Source: Gnetum montanum | Lineage: Eukaryota > Streptophyta > Gnetopsida > Gnetales > Gnetaceae | Length of the DNA: 64,000 nucleotides | Assembly: GCA_015680685.1 (NCBI GenBank) | Contig: MNCI01029584.1 | Coordinates: 359,422-423,421, forward strand | Direction: 5' to 3' | Shown here: positions 1-12,709 of the stretch, piece by piece | Layout of the letters: each line of letters opens with the position of its first letter | How positions within the stretch are numbered: position 1 is the stretch's first letter | Notes under the pieces: generated by a model | Told to the model about the DNA's origin: nothing | Database searches by the model: none | What the model saw: only the letters and a program-made list of their open reading frames with translations | Translations under genes and position numbers: made by a program

Positions 1-509
1 AAAAGAATCAATTCATCATAATCACAACCTAGCAAGGTGTAACTACCAATGAGAAAAGATACCTAAAAGCTATAAGTTATATATTGCACACTAATTTGTG
101 ATTATGTTGTGAATGCAGTGGGAAGCATGGATTACAGGTAGGATTATCTTCACCAAGGAATTAGCAGCAACATCATGCAACAAGGTCCTTTCATGATTAG
201 TGGATCTTCTCCCTCGTTCTTCAGCTACTAGAGGAGTTGGATGTCAATTTTTGGCTAGGGTGTTTAATTCTATTGTGATGAAAATCCAATTTTATAAAAG
301 ATTATAAACCCATACACCTAGGCACTTAGAATCTATCTATTTCATTTGAGTCAATTCGCATGTTAGTCAATAATTCCATGCCTTCTTAATATTTTATAAG
401 GGACTTTTTTCTCCTTTTGTTCACTCAAGGACAAGTTTTTATTTAATCATGAGGGTATGATGAAGTGTATTTTTTTCTAGCTCCAATATTGGATATCTAA
501 TTTAGAACC

Positions 510-1349
510 CTGATATCAGATACTCAATATCAAGGGCTCATATGTGATGTCACATATTTGATGTTGTAGGATGTGTGTTGGCCTATAAATATAGTGCATA
601 GGTGCATCATTTGGGAGTGGTATTTGTCATAGAGTAGTAGAGATCTTGTAGTTTTTCTTTTCCAAAGTTAGAATATTTTCCCAAAGTGCCAATCGCAGGA
701 GTCATTGAGTGTATGAGTCTATATTTGAGCACTATTGTACTTGAGCATGGTAGTGTGTGTGCTAATAAAGACAAGATTTTCAATAAACCTTGTATTATTT
801 TGACTAGATTAAATATTTTGTTCATGCATTTAATGTTTTTCAGCAATTTTATTTAATGCTTTTAAGTAATTAATCTAATTAAGGAACTAAGCTAGCTAAT
901 TAATTAAGCACATAATTATGATAGCTTCGGGCATGCAAATGATGCCTAGTAATCCCAGTGACACTTAATGTTTGGTAGCCCAACAACATTATACGTATTT
1001 AGGATATACAAGGAAAGTGGGACCGAATGATTATGTTAAAATTAGTTACAAATTAGTTAGTTAGTTAGATTAAATTAGTAATTAAATTACCTCATTACTT
1101 TCATCTTTTATTTTAAACACCCAAAACATAAAACATAAAAAATAATAAAAATCATACACCTCGATTACAATTAACCATACCTTTGCATATCATAATTGTA
1201 ATTGGGATGACAATGAATAACTACTAGGGCAAGCTCACTTCCTAGAGTCTAGCATACCAAAAGTCAAAGGGTCCACAAAATTTGACCAGATTTTGCATGA
1301 ACACTTAGTGATTCATATGGTTGAGCGTAGGGGTACTCACCACCCATCA
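510..1349 (+). mobile_element. LTR of the Athila/Tat-like gypsy family, plus orientation (solo or truncated)
   Basis: Read as its reverse complement, this stretch aligns along its length with the LTRs at 8692-9623 and 47220-48144: the terminal CACCCATCA block with a GGGGTACTCAC motif, the stretch rich in TTAGTTAGTTAGATTAAATTAG, the paired 'gcctagtaatccc' and 'gtttggtagccc' motifs, and a TATA-like CTATAAATATAG at about 586. No primer binding site or gag follows, so it is a solo LTR or a truncated end. The 3' end at 1349 is sharp; the 5' limit is blurred by divergence. It belongs to the same family as the two large minus-strand elements but sits in the opposite orientation and is more diverged. 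Confidence 0.75.
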
Positions 1350-3310
1350 ATGGTCCAAAATGATTTCTTTTAAATCAAAAGGATCAATTTAGAAAATTTG
1401 ATGTTAAGGCCAATGAAGGAATAGTTTTTGGCTACTCATTTACTAGCAAGGAATACCATGTATATAATTAAAGAACATTGGTACTAAAATAAACCATTAA
1501 TGTCAAGGTTGATTATGAGCAAATACTTTCTATGGATGTGTAGGAAGAAGAAGAATAAGTATGAATAATCCCTAGTGCTCCACCACTAGGTGAAGTTGAA
1601 GATCACCCACAAGAAAGGAAAATTGATAAAGACTCAAACAATGAAGATTCAATAGTAGTATATGCTCTCGATATGCTAATATTAACTAGAGAATTTTTAG
1701 AAATAATCATCACCAAAATCCAAAATGGTGGAGTTAGAACTAGAATAGGCATAGGTCAACTTTAAGCATGTGTAGTGTATCTATCGCAAATTAAACCAAG
1801 AACATTTGAGGAATCTATAGGAGATAAACATTAGATACAAGTTATGTAAGAATAGCAAAATCAAGTGAGAAGAAATGATGTTTTAAAATTCGTTCTTGAA
1901 TCAAATAAAAAACTTATCATTGATACTGGATATTTAAGAGTAAAGCCATTAATTAAGGAATCATCATCAAGAATGAAGAAAGAGTTATATCCAAGAGTTA
2001 TAATAAAAAAGAAGGAGTTGACTTTGAAGAAGCATTTACTCTAGTAGTGCAATTGGAGTGGCATGCTTTAAGGAATTTACTCATCTTCAAATGGATGTGA
2101 AAAGTGCATTTCTAAATGGAGTAGCGTAAGAAGAAGTCTACATTGAACAACATGAAGGATATGTTCACTCTTACCTTCTTTAATATGTTTATAAATTAAA
2201 AATAATCCTATATTAACTTAAATAGGCTTCTTGTGCTTGCTATGAAATATTATCTAATTTTTTTATTGAAATTTATTAAAAGACATTTTTCTTCTTCCTT
2301 TATTCATCAAAACCTATGATACTGAGTTATTGGTAGTGAAAGTATATAAGGGTGATATTATTTTTAGTGCTACTAATCAACATATTTACAAGATTTTACC
2401 AAGGTAATTTAAGATGAATTTAAAATGAGCATGGTGGAGGAAATGAGCAAATTCCTTAGACTACAAGTGTACCAAAACAAGCAAGGAATTTTTGATTCCC
2501 AAGCCAAATACATCAAGAATATCTTGGCTAAATATGGATTTCAAAATGTAAAACAAAAAGATATAGCAATGATCCATAGAAAAAAACGTAATAAAAATAC
2601 TTAAGGTAAAGATGTAAATGAAAATATGTACAAGGGCATGGTAGGAATTTTGTTATATTTAACTACTAGTAGATTGTATGTTATATTTAACTACTAGTAG
2701 ATTGTCTGTTATATTAAGTATTGGGATATGTGTTTGATTTTAGTAAGAAATCCAAAGAATTATACCTTTATGTTGTTAAAAGAATTTTCCATTATTTAAA
2801 TAGTACATCACATTAGGATCTTTGGTATCTTAACTATCCCAATCTCATTTTTATTGGGTATTGTCATGAAGACTATACAAGATGTAAAATGGACAAGGAG
2901 TTAACTAGTAGATGCTACTATTTTTTGGACCTTGTTTAGTAGCATGGATTAGTAAAAAATAAAGCTCCATTGCCTTATTGACTATTAAGCATAATACATA
3001 GCTATTGTGAGCTATAATGCTCAACTACTTTGAATGAAGCAAACATTGAAGGATTTTTGCATTAAAACTAGAATCATATCCATTTTTATGATAATTAAAG
3101 TGCTATTACTATGATCAAAAGTCTAGTTTAACACTCTAAGACAAAAAACATTGAATTTAGACATCATTTTATTTGAGAGAAAGTGGCAAAAAATGTATTA
3201 TTATAATTTTTTAAGATAGAAAAACAATGAACTAACATCATTATAAAAGCATTAGAAGAAAAGAAATTTAATCAACTATATTATAATATTGGTATTCGAC
3301 TATTCTTCAT
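1350..3310 (+). pseudogene. Decayed Ty1/copia pol fragment (integrase C-terminus, RT, RNase H)
   Basis: Conceptual translation with several stops and frameshifts gives, in copia order: an integrase tail with KFDVKANEGIVFGYS and YHVYN at about 1395-1490; a reverse transcriptase segment with HLQMDVKSAFLNG at about 2085-2125 followed by EEVYIEQHEGY; a later RT part with SKFLRLQVYQNKQGIFDSQ and YIKNILAKYGF at about 2445-2545; an LLYLTTSRLY block at about 2650; and an RNase H end with CKMDKELTSR near 2885-2915. This matches plant Ty1/copia pol. The first half (gag, PR, most of INT) is absent, and the fragment starts abruptly next to the gypsy LTR. It is certainly dead. The 3' limit is approximate. 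Confidence 0.85.
2651..2706 (+). repeat. 28-bp tandem duplication inside the copia relic
   Basis: Two consecutive nearly identical 28-bp units starting TGTTATATTTAACTACTAG lie in the RT-RNase H connection. Because 28 is not a multiple of three, the duplication shifts the reading frame and is one of the lesions of the element. Confidence 0.85.
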
Positions 3311-6059
3311 TAAGGGAAGCTAAGGCAATCCACTCCATATTTGTTCTTAGTTAGACTAAGGATAGGATAGTTTACTTTCTTTTGCATTTCATTCGATTTC
3401 TTTCATTTATGTTTCTTAGTTAGCTTCCTCATAATGAATTTCAATTTGTATTCTTCTAGAATACACTCATTCTTCGACTTTATCTTAAGACACTGGTTGA
3501 GGAGAAGCATAGATCTAATAATACCCTTTGTAAGTGAAACATAGTTTTAAGGGAAGCACTTTTTTTTGTGCTTGTTCAAAATGGAGAAAGAAAAATAAGA
3601 CTCAAGAGAAAATATTAACAAAGATTTCCTTTTGCTATTGCTCTTACCTACTCATCCATTCTTTAAAGTTTTGGAATCTCCAAAAAGGAGCCTATTTGGC
3701 TAAAGTCCTACGTCAAATTAAGAAACATAATCTAATAGAACTATAGATCAAGAAAGTCATTTCAAACAAGTTATTTAAGCACCAAGAAAATGTAAAACTT
3801 AAAGAAGCTGATTTAAGGATTCTGGAATGCATGAAGATAAGAATCAACTAAGTTAACATCATCTTTTCTCAACCTTAGAGAGAGTCCAAACATCCAAGCT
3901 TCATGTTTGATATCTAAACCAAGAGTAGGTAGAGTTTAGGATCAACTTTCACCAAGCATCAACATCCTAGGTCTTAGTCCAAATGTTGCAAATTACAAAG
4001 ATTCCAAGCCTAAGGGTATATGTTCCAATCTTAAGATGTAAATCTCACTAGCATTGATTTAGATCTTACGATAGGAATCCTAGTAAGTCCTAGACATCTC
4101 ACACAAGCCTTAGTCTTTTTAGCGTGGATGACCAAGTCTCAAATGGGACATCTTGAGTAGTGATTGTCATTTATATCTCTTTATTAAACTCTAGTTCTTC
4201 ATGGGAAAGATTTCTTGAATGCAATGATTATAAAGAAATGTGTTTAGCTCTTGATCCTTTAAGTAATCCATAACAATCATTGGCTACATCACTTTGGATT
4301 ATGCAACGATTTGAATTTGATGAAAGGATTGGAAGTTCTATTAGTTTTTTGGCAGATACACTAGCATTGCTACATCCTTCTTGCAAATTTTTAATTTTTT
4401 TGTTGTAGCATTCATGAGTGCATGTTATTTAGAATCATAACCTTCTTATTTTTGTATTATGTATATTTGGATATGTATATAAGGCCATTTTTTCCCATTC
4501 ATTTTATTGTTATAGTAAAATTAGAATGTATATAGATATTATTTTAAGGACCATCTAACCTACAATCACATTCTTATTATAATTATTAAATATTTGCAAA
4601 TCATAGATCCTCTCAATAAGGAGATCTAGATTACGGCCCTGAGGGGTTTAAGTGTTTGGTCATTTGCTTATACTTTGATAAGTATATGAGTATGTATTAT
4701 AGAATCATTATAATTTTTATTGACCTTGTGAGGTCCTTGGAAGTCTTGTGTGATACTATGATTGCTCATCCTATAAGGACTGTGTGGCACTCAAGGATCT
4801 ACCATAGTGATAGCCTCAGCCATACTTTAATTTCAGCTAAATTAGAGATGTCGAGCTTTATCACATATATTGGTGAGTATGTTTTAATTCTCATTGATAT
4901 TCATTTTAATTAGATTAATTTTTACATTATCTTTATAGGACAATTTTAGGTGTAATTCATTCAACTCTCAGTTAATCAATCCACACTAATAATGCAATAA
5001 CTAGAACCTTATGTAGGTCTTCAGGATAAGGAAGCAATTTCTAAGAATTAAAATTGTAGTGGTGAACACATTAAGGGATAAATTCATGTAGCTTATCATA
5101 ATGTCCTACCTCATCACTCTAATTAGATAACCTTTTTTGTTTTAATAAGTATCAAGAATCGAGACCTTACATGATTAGGTAATGTGCATACTATATTAGG
5201 TGATCATACTTTCCAATCAAACTTAGATGGTTTAAGCAAAGATGATTAGCAGAGAAACTTCACCTAGTAACATTTTATGTACTAGGTAATATAATATATA
5301 TCAAAATCTAAAGGAAATGTGCCAAATATAGGAATTAAACCCAATATCAAGAAAGTAATTTTGCATCTCCTTTAGAGATTTAAGGATGTGTGACCTAAGG
5401 ATGAGATCAAGATCACATGTATCTCACTAGCAGTATGACAAAAGTCATTCAACTTCTGGTATGTATGGCATAAGGCTCATGAATCTAATGATAGGATTGA
5501 ATGGATGATTTATGATCATAGCTCGTAAGATATATTTAACATGAAGTTTGGATAAACTAATGGTACCACCAATGTTCATGACTGAAAGTCATTGGCTGTG
5601 TAGGCAATTGTAGGAATGGTTCCACTATAGCTACTTTAGTGAGTTGATTTTATCATATTTCATCTATTCATGAGTAGGATGATAGTCATTATGGGGTTCC
5701 AAGAGTAAGTAGTTGTCCAATCAACTATATCATTATTTCCTTTGCATTGAACCAATTTCATTAATGGCTCATATTCACTACCTTTATAACCACATCTAGT
5801 AGGTTGAAAGATCAATTGATAAATATTTATAATAGATATATTCAAGAGATATTTATTATAGAATATAATATAATACACAAATAAACTAAAAATAATATAA
5901 TAAGGTAAAAAAAATAATATAATTCATTACATCAATTCCACCAAGGTGACTCATTACAATAACCCTTAAAACTATTAGCTATTATTTCCTACTTAGTAGT
6001 GGTCATTTCCTAGGAGTGACATATGCCCTTTTTCAAAAGTACTTCTGAATGAGATTAAC
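3311..6059. other. Unassigned intergenic DNA
   Basis: I recognise no gene or element here. The open frames (for example 3534-3746 and 4656-4913 on the plus strand) are short, AT-rich and show no domain. It is probably very old repeat-derived DNA. Confidence 0.5.
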
Positions 6060-6200
6060 AATGAGATGTTAACCTAGTGGAAAAACTTTTGATTTGAAAG
6101 ATCTAAGTCATGGGTTTGATTATAGTTGATAATTTTGAGTTATAAAGTTCTAAATAGACTATATATCTATTTTCCTATATTAGAATTATTTTGGGGTTCC
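6060..6200 (+). mobile_element. Candidate tRNA-derived SINE
   Basis: An A-box-like TTAACCTAGTGG (6069-6080) is followed 33 bases later by a B-box-like GGTTTGATT (6113-6121, one C-to-T change from GGTTCGATT). This is the spacing of an internal RNA polymerase III promoter in tRNA-derived plant SINEs. The text between the boxes (around 'tttgatttgaaagatc') also resembles a tRNA-related SINE head. No clear tail or target duplication was found, so the borders are arbitrary. A decayed tRNA gene is less likely because no acceptor-stem pairing is evident. Confidence 0.45.
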
Positions 6201-8350
6201 AACACATATAGTTTTGAATAAGAAAACCCTAGTGCATTTGTATTATCTTACATTACTTTGATTCTTTGATGCTTCCTACTTAGAAAAATTTGCTAGCACC
6301 ATAAAACTTCATGGATTAATCACTTGTGAATAATGGTTAACATTTTTCATTGTATAAATTAGTTTAGGAAAAACCCCAAACCTAGGAGAGATTGGCTTCA
6401 TGATTGTAGCTATGCATTCTATCATGGTTGAGGTATAAAAAAAATTAGGATATTTCAAAGTTAAACTTAATAAATAGTGAAGCACACAAATCAACATTTT
6501 TCTAAGTTAAAGAATGGAACAAAAATGAAAAGACTAACTTTTAAGCATGAAATAAGAGCATAATAATGAAGTAGGTTAATCAATCATTACTAGAAATAGT
6601 TTTAATTGAAGAGTAACTTGATAGATGAGTCCTAGATCACCCCCTTAAAATTGACTTCAAAAATAATTTTTTTATGATTACAAAAATTATCACAATGTGG
6701 AAATAACATGATTTCCTTGTGAAGACCTACCCTTTCACCCACTCCAATAATAGCGCTACTAGTATGGAGCTTGCTAAAGTAACCAAAAATTTAGATAAGT
6801 AGTTCAACACATCCCCTTGGTAGCATAGATTGATTCAAGAAGATCTTATTTATACTTGGAAATCCCTAAAAATAGAAAATATGTAATTTATTATGATAGG
6901 GCATAGAAGTCTTGCTAACGTTTCCCACATACTAATGCATTGTTGTTATTAATCTCTTGGAATAAAAGCATCCAAAAAAATAATTGGATTGATGTCATCT
7001 AATAAGATAAAGGTCTAAATGGAGGCATGCCTAGTAAGTAGAGATCACCATGCTAGATTATTTCTCTTAAATTCTATTTGAATGCATTCCTCTCTCATGT
7101 TAAGTAAAAATAATAGGTGGAGTCCACCAAAATAAACTTCTTTAAAAACCTATATTTTTTTTATTGTTACTGCGATAGAAAAACAATTTTTTACTACCAC
7201 ATGAGTTGAAGGAAGAAAAGGCTAACAATTCCTTGTTTGAACTATCATTAATTAGTTTCTTTCTTTTAAAAAAATGGCCTCAAGTGCTAGAGTCATGATT
7301 GTCCAAGACTTTTTTCCACTTTTAGTAGTCCATTCAAATGCTACTAATATAAAGCTAATCTAAACATGCTTATCATCTACATCTAATTGTTGAGTTGGAA
7401 AATTCATTTAAAGCACATCTACATGATGACCTAGCAAAGCCCATTTAGAACTTATCTAAACACATTCAACAAATATATTTAAATGTTGAGTTAGCTTCTA
7501 TTTAGAGCTATCAAAATGTTCTTAACAACCATATCTAAATGTTGTCATCTAAACCTCATAATTCCTTGTGTATGAAAAGACAAAACACCAACATGGTTTG
7601 TATTTTGAAATCTACACTTTTCATAAATAGCTTCTTCAAAAAATGAGCTTAACTTTAGTAATAACATGCCATTTTAAAATGTCAAATAGAAAAATTTTTC
7701 AAATATCTTGGGAAAGCTTGGCTTTATTCTACGAAAAATTTCAACTTATACAAGAAATTAATCTTTGAGCTCAAAACACCTAGTGCATGTTACCCATTGC
7801 CATCCCACTTGATACATATAACCAAATGGTAATAATTTGCAACTATTAATGCTCTTTAAAAAATTGTAAATAAAAAATTAAATCTATAATAAATTCACCT
7901 TCTATAATTGTAAGTTTACTCTCAAAAAAATAATTTAAGCATGTGTTCATTAGTTTTGTTAAGTTAATCTATTATTGAATTATGAAGTTTATTGGTTACT
8001 AAAATATATGTCATTTAATATTATATTTTATTTATTATTTTACATTTTATTTAATAATTGATTTACCTATATCAAGTAACTATTGTGCTAGGCACGTAGT
8101 TGTAGAAGATATACCTACTAAGGCTCCTTCTCAATGACTAGATAGTATAATATTTGTTATTTCTTTAACAAATATTTTTTGAGAGTTAAAAATTTTAAAT
8201 AATATTCATTCAAAAATCATCAACTATCTATTATGGATATAGTCTTTTAGTTTTAAAATTTATTTTTTATTTCATGCTTTTATTCAAGCATTACAATATT
8301 ATGTAATTAATATTATTAAACTTCTAAAATCTAAGAAGTAAAATTTTATA
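6201..8350. other. Unassigned AT-rich DNA
   Basis: No coding signal was recognised. The segment 7380-7560 has loosely repeated phrases ('acatctaaatgttga'-like) that may be a degenerate tandem repeat, but not clearly enough to call one. Confidence 0.45.
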
Positions 8351-8351
8351 T

Positions 8352-8691
8352 CAATTACCCTTGGTGTATGTTATTTGCAGATGATATCATATTAGTATAT
8401 ATAGATCAAAAAAATATTGCTTCTAAAATGGAGAAGTGTATACATGTTCTAGAATTAAAAGGCTTTAAAATTAGCAAAAGGAAGAAAGACTCTATGAAAT
8501 GAAATTTTAATAACAACATAAATAGTGGTGAAATAGAAATGACAATCCAAGGCAAAAAAGGTCCTACACTGCAAATAATTTTACTACCTATGATCAATCC
8601 TCCAATTAGATGATGAAATTGATAAAGATATATAAAAAATAGAATTGACATAGGATGGTCAAAATGAAGACAAGATAGTTGTGTTCTATGT
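8352..8691 (+). pseudogene. RTE-type LINE, left part (RT motif C onward), interrupted by the gypsy insertion
   Basis: The plus-strand frame reads YPWCMLFADDIILVYIDQ and then KGFKISKRKKDSM, followed by IDIGWSKWRQDSCVLC just before 8691. This is the FADD-box and thumb region of plant RTE-clade LINE reverse transcriptases, with the FADD quartet intact and a few stops later. The reading stops exactly where the gypsy LTR begins and resumes in the same family beyond it at about 21720. The RT fingers and palm upstream are not visible, so this LINE copy is 5' truncated. Confidence 0.85.
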
Positions 8692-9623
8692 TGATGAGTG
8701 GTTAAGGTACCCCTATGCCCAACCATACAAATCATAAAGTGCTCACGTGCAATCCAATCGAATTCCATGGACTCTCTAGTATCTAATACCCTTGTCTTTT
8801 AGGAAGTAAACCTTACCCTAATGATCATTCATTGTCTTCCCAATTACACTTGTGATGCACATGCTATGGTTAACTATAATCAAGGCATATGATTTTTATT
8901 GTTTTGTGTTTTATGTTCTTTGGTGCTCAAAGTAGATAGATGAAGTAATTTAATAACTAATTTGATTTAACTAATTAACTAATCTCTAGCTAGTCCTAAC
9001 ATAAGCATCTAGCCCTAATTTCTGTACATGTCCTAAACCTACATATCTACTACTAGGTTACCAAGCACTATGCTACTGGGTGCACCAAGAAATAACACTA
9101 CTAGGATTACCAAGCAAATATGTGTTTACGCTCAAAGTGGTCATACTTATGTGTGTAATCTATTTAGCTTAATTAATCAACTAATTTCTTGAAGTCTAAT
9201 TTTACTTAATTAATGAAAATAATAAATGCATAAATAAATCATTAATCTATTCTAAGTGCTACAAGGTTTAATTAAAAGGCTCATCTTTATTGTCATACAC
9301 ACTAGTGTGGTTTAGGTACAACATTGCTTGAATTAAGATCTGTATACTTTCTAACTCTTGCTACGGGCACTTAGAGAAATATTATAACTTTCAAATGGAA
9401 AAACTAAAAGAGCTATGTTATTGCTATGATAAGAATGCTCATAAACATAGTTGTAAGCTTGTATTTATAGTTTTTGCTATAGGACTATGTTGACGGGGCC
9501 CTATAGACATAGCAAATGCTACATCAATGTGGCCCCATTGACAAGACAACACCATGTAAATGGGGCCTATCAATGAGGCTACATCAATGAGCTCCTATCA
9601 ATGTGACACTTTGACACTCATCA
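8692..9623 (-). repeat. 3' LTR of gypsy copy 1 (932 bp)
   Basis: A complete LTR bounded by TGATGAGTG at 8692 and its inverted match CACTCATCA ending at 9623. On the minus strand it has a TATA-like CTATAAATAC at about 9462-9471 and an AATAAA-type signal near 9276-9284. The U3 part (9490-9610) contains several GGGGCC-centred subrepeats. It aligns to the LTRs at 510, 21025, 36484 and 47220. Confidence 0.9.
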
Positions 9624-9689
9624 TATCCCCATGACTAAATGAAAAATCATCCTTAAGGTTCTTTACAAAATTGGGAAGGTATGGAATTA

Positions 9690-12600
9690 TTGATTGACTC
9701 TTAACAAAACAAATTGACTTAACAAAACTAAGTGCCTGAGTGTACAAATCAACATATTACAAAAATTTTGATGTTTGTGACACAAAATTGAACACCATAA
9801 CATGACTACATAAAATTGGACAACACATCCTCTAGTGGCATGAAGGTGGTGGATAAGATCAAATGGTCCCAAGTAGTGGTGGCTCTTGAGGTTTTCAAGG
9901 ACCTTTGCTAGCTTCAAGCACATGCAATAGTTGAGGTTGCTATGGATATCCTACTATAGCTACAACTTCTAGTGGAAGGCAAAAGGCATCTAGTAATTCC
10001 TTCATCTTCTCATCCTTACTTCGAGATCATTCATAGTCCATGTAGCATCACCAATGTGGGTTGGAATGGGGACATCCCATAGATAGGGCATTACCAAGAA
10101 CATCTCCTTTACATTGACAAACTAAGAAATGAACTATTTACATTCGATATTGAACACCCTAACTACATGTTGTAGCTCTTAGTAGTCATTCATCCTCTTG
10201 GCTAGGTTCTTGACAGTTGATTGTTGATTAGAGAATCATGCCTTGAGAACCTTCAGCTCATCATTTATCATTGCAAGCTTTTGTTTCATGTCTTTGTGAT
10301 GCTTGAACTTGGCCTTGTACAATAAGCACAAGCTGGCCATCTATTTCTTGAGTTCTAACCATGGATGTCTGACAGTCAACATGGCTAGATTCACATAATG
10401 GAGATTGGTGGGCTCCATTTATTCTATCATTTTTTCAATTTGTAACATCTTCATGTGGATTTCTACAATTTTTTAGGCATCTATCCCATAAATTATGGGT
10501 TGTCATAATTCTTTCCCTTGTTGGAGTTGTTAGAGGATTTCATTCACTTTTCCTTTTCCAATTATATGTGTTTTGCATTTACTTCCTTTTGTAGACCGAC
10601 CTGTTATCTATAATGGCCCTTGACTCTCTCAAATTTGAGAGCCTCCAATTTTTAGGTAGCTACCTCAATCATAGTTTTTTCATGAAGGGCGTAAACCTTC
10701 TTCATGAAAAGATTTTTGTTTTCTATTGTCAATCTTCTCAATTCTGTGTTTTCTCTAGTTAGTTACTCCTACTGTTAATGGATGAAGTTGGCTAATTCTT
10801 GCTTATGCTCATCAACATTATACAAGCAATCGTTCTCTATAGTTAACTACACATTCTCCTGGTAGGTGTAATCCAAGGCCTTTTGAATTTTATGTTGTGT
10901 GGCCTCTACCAAGGATTAATAGAACACCTCTATCTCCATTGTACCCTCAACCCCTTTTAATCTAGTGTAAAGCTATTACATAGCTTCATCTTTTGTCAAT
11001 GTCGAGTTGAGAAATGTGGGGTCAACAATCTAGGCTCTTAATTTGGCAACTTAAGTAGCCAAGTGTTCATTTAGTTCCTTGGCTATTTCAAGTTGTCCCT
11101 CCAAAATGATGTTCTTTCCCCTTACTTCTAGTAGCTCCAACTGGGTTGTAGTAATATTTTTCAAAAGGTCAAAGACATGAAGAAGTGGTTTCCCAGTTCC
11201 CACCGATCAATTTAGCAGTTCTTCATACTATGTTGCATTTATTTTTCCACTTGTGGTTCCTGTGAAAATTTGCACATCTTTGAGTATAGTGAGATCTCAT
11301 AAAAATGTTGTACATGCATTGAGAATTTTAGCAATTAAGTCAAAAACCACCTCTACTACTATCTCCTACCCTTGGTGCTACATCACCAATACTATTGCCT
11401 ACTCACCTTCCTCCAAGTGCACTGAGATGGTTGTAATGTTCCTAGAGATTTCTGGGAGTGACTATTGTTCTACAAGAGATATTATGACCTCTCTAGTACT
11501 TGAATTCAACGTCATGGATAACTATGTTCTATAGCCTAAGAAAATGGATCCACCTCTAACCATTAAGTTAATTGTTTGGGCCACCTCATTAAGGTTACTC
11601 ATTACTATATGGGTCCCTACCACTCATGCCTACTCATTGCTCTTATTTATTCAAGATCCATTCCCAGTATTCAAATAACTATTGGGAAATTATAGCAATG
11701 TTTGGCATAGCTATTTGAGTGGTAGGTGGAGGTCGTGGTTGTTGCTCCTCTTCTTGGATACTTGTTTAAGCATCTTGTCTTTCATCATCTCCATCCAATT
11801 GGTGGCCAACACATGTTTTACAACATCATTAGTATAATAAACTATTCCTCCCCTCTAACAAATTTTTCTAGTGAGGCATGGGAAGGGGAGTGCCTTCCTT
11901 CCATATTCATTTTCTTTAAATTGTTTCTCCAAATCTAGATAGATCAATTGTAGAAGGTTGACAAAAAATCTCCCACTCAAAGAAATCCATGCTTAGGTAG
12001 AGAATGTAGTGATTTTGCTTGGCCTCACCATGGGATTGAGGTGAAAGGTTACAATCTTGTGGTAGATCCTCTCTACTAGTGTAAGCATGTCAAAATCCTT
12101 ATAGTTGATGCCATAGCACTATTGAACCCATTCTTTCTTGATGTTAGGATCTACCTACATTGGGATCTTAGCAAGACTTGCTTCTGGCTCTAGCAACCCA
12201 AGCACTTTAGTAATTGCCTACCCCAAGTAGAACCCTAATATGTCCTTGATTTTTACTATTGAACCAGCCAACCTATTGTTCTAAAATAAGAATGTCTCTC
12301 CCAAGTACCACTTCCCAATGGAAGTCATGATTGGCCACATGGGAAAGGTCTTTAGTTGATCTTGCAATTCTTTTGATGCTTTCTCTAGGAAATGGCCAAA
12401 TTTTAACCCCTAGAGCACTATTTTCTAGACCTCTCATCATCTGATCTGATTTAGGCAAGCTTCTATCAAGGTCACCATAATATTTTCTTGTTGTGCTAGT
12501 GCATCATCCTAATAAGAGTGTTCTATTTCTAGTGTTAGTTCTAGAATCTATTGGATAGATTTCACCTCAACCTTTTCTCTAAGAGGACCTATGGCATGGG

Positions 12601-12709
12601 TTTCAAGTGATTCTTCTTGGGCCTATTCTTGTTGTATTTCCATTCTAGGGCATTTCTTCCTTGGTTGAGATGATCCTACTTCCTACGTGTGCTTTCCTTT
12701 TGGTACCAT
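9690..12709 (-). pseudogene. Extra ORF downstream of integrase, gypsy copy 1 (decayed)
   Basis: On the minus strand, a decayed frame of about 950 codons starts at an ATG at 12709 (MVPKGKH-like) and runs to the 3' LTR side. Copy 2 carries the same ORF from 40413, and both copies keep recognisable peptide blocks: a region near 12300 with WPIMTSIGKW-like text, and later leucine/glutamate/lysine-rich stretches suggesting coiled coil. Athila and Tat lineages are known to carry an additional gene 3' of pol; whether this is env-like or another type cannot be decided by eye. I see no convincing transmembrane segment. It is broken by many stops. Confidence 0.6.

Noticed and set aside
6063-6140. Functional tRNA gene
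   Set aside because: Only the two promoter boxes are recognisable; no cloverleaf stems could be paired, so a SINE relic is preferred.
8406-8768. 120-residue minus-strand ORF
   Set aside because: It is the antisense of the RTE FADD region and runs across the LINE-LTR junction, so it is a shadow.
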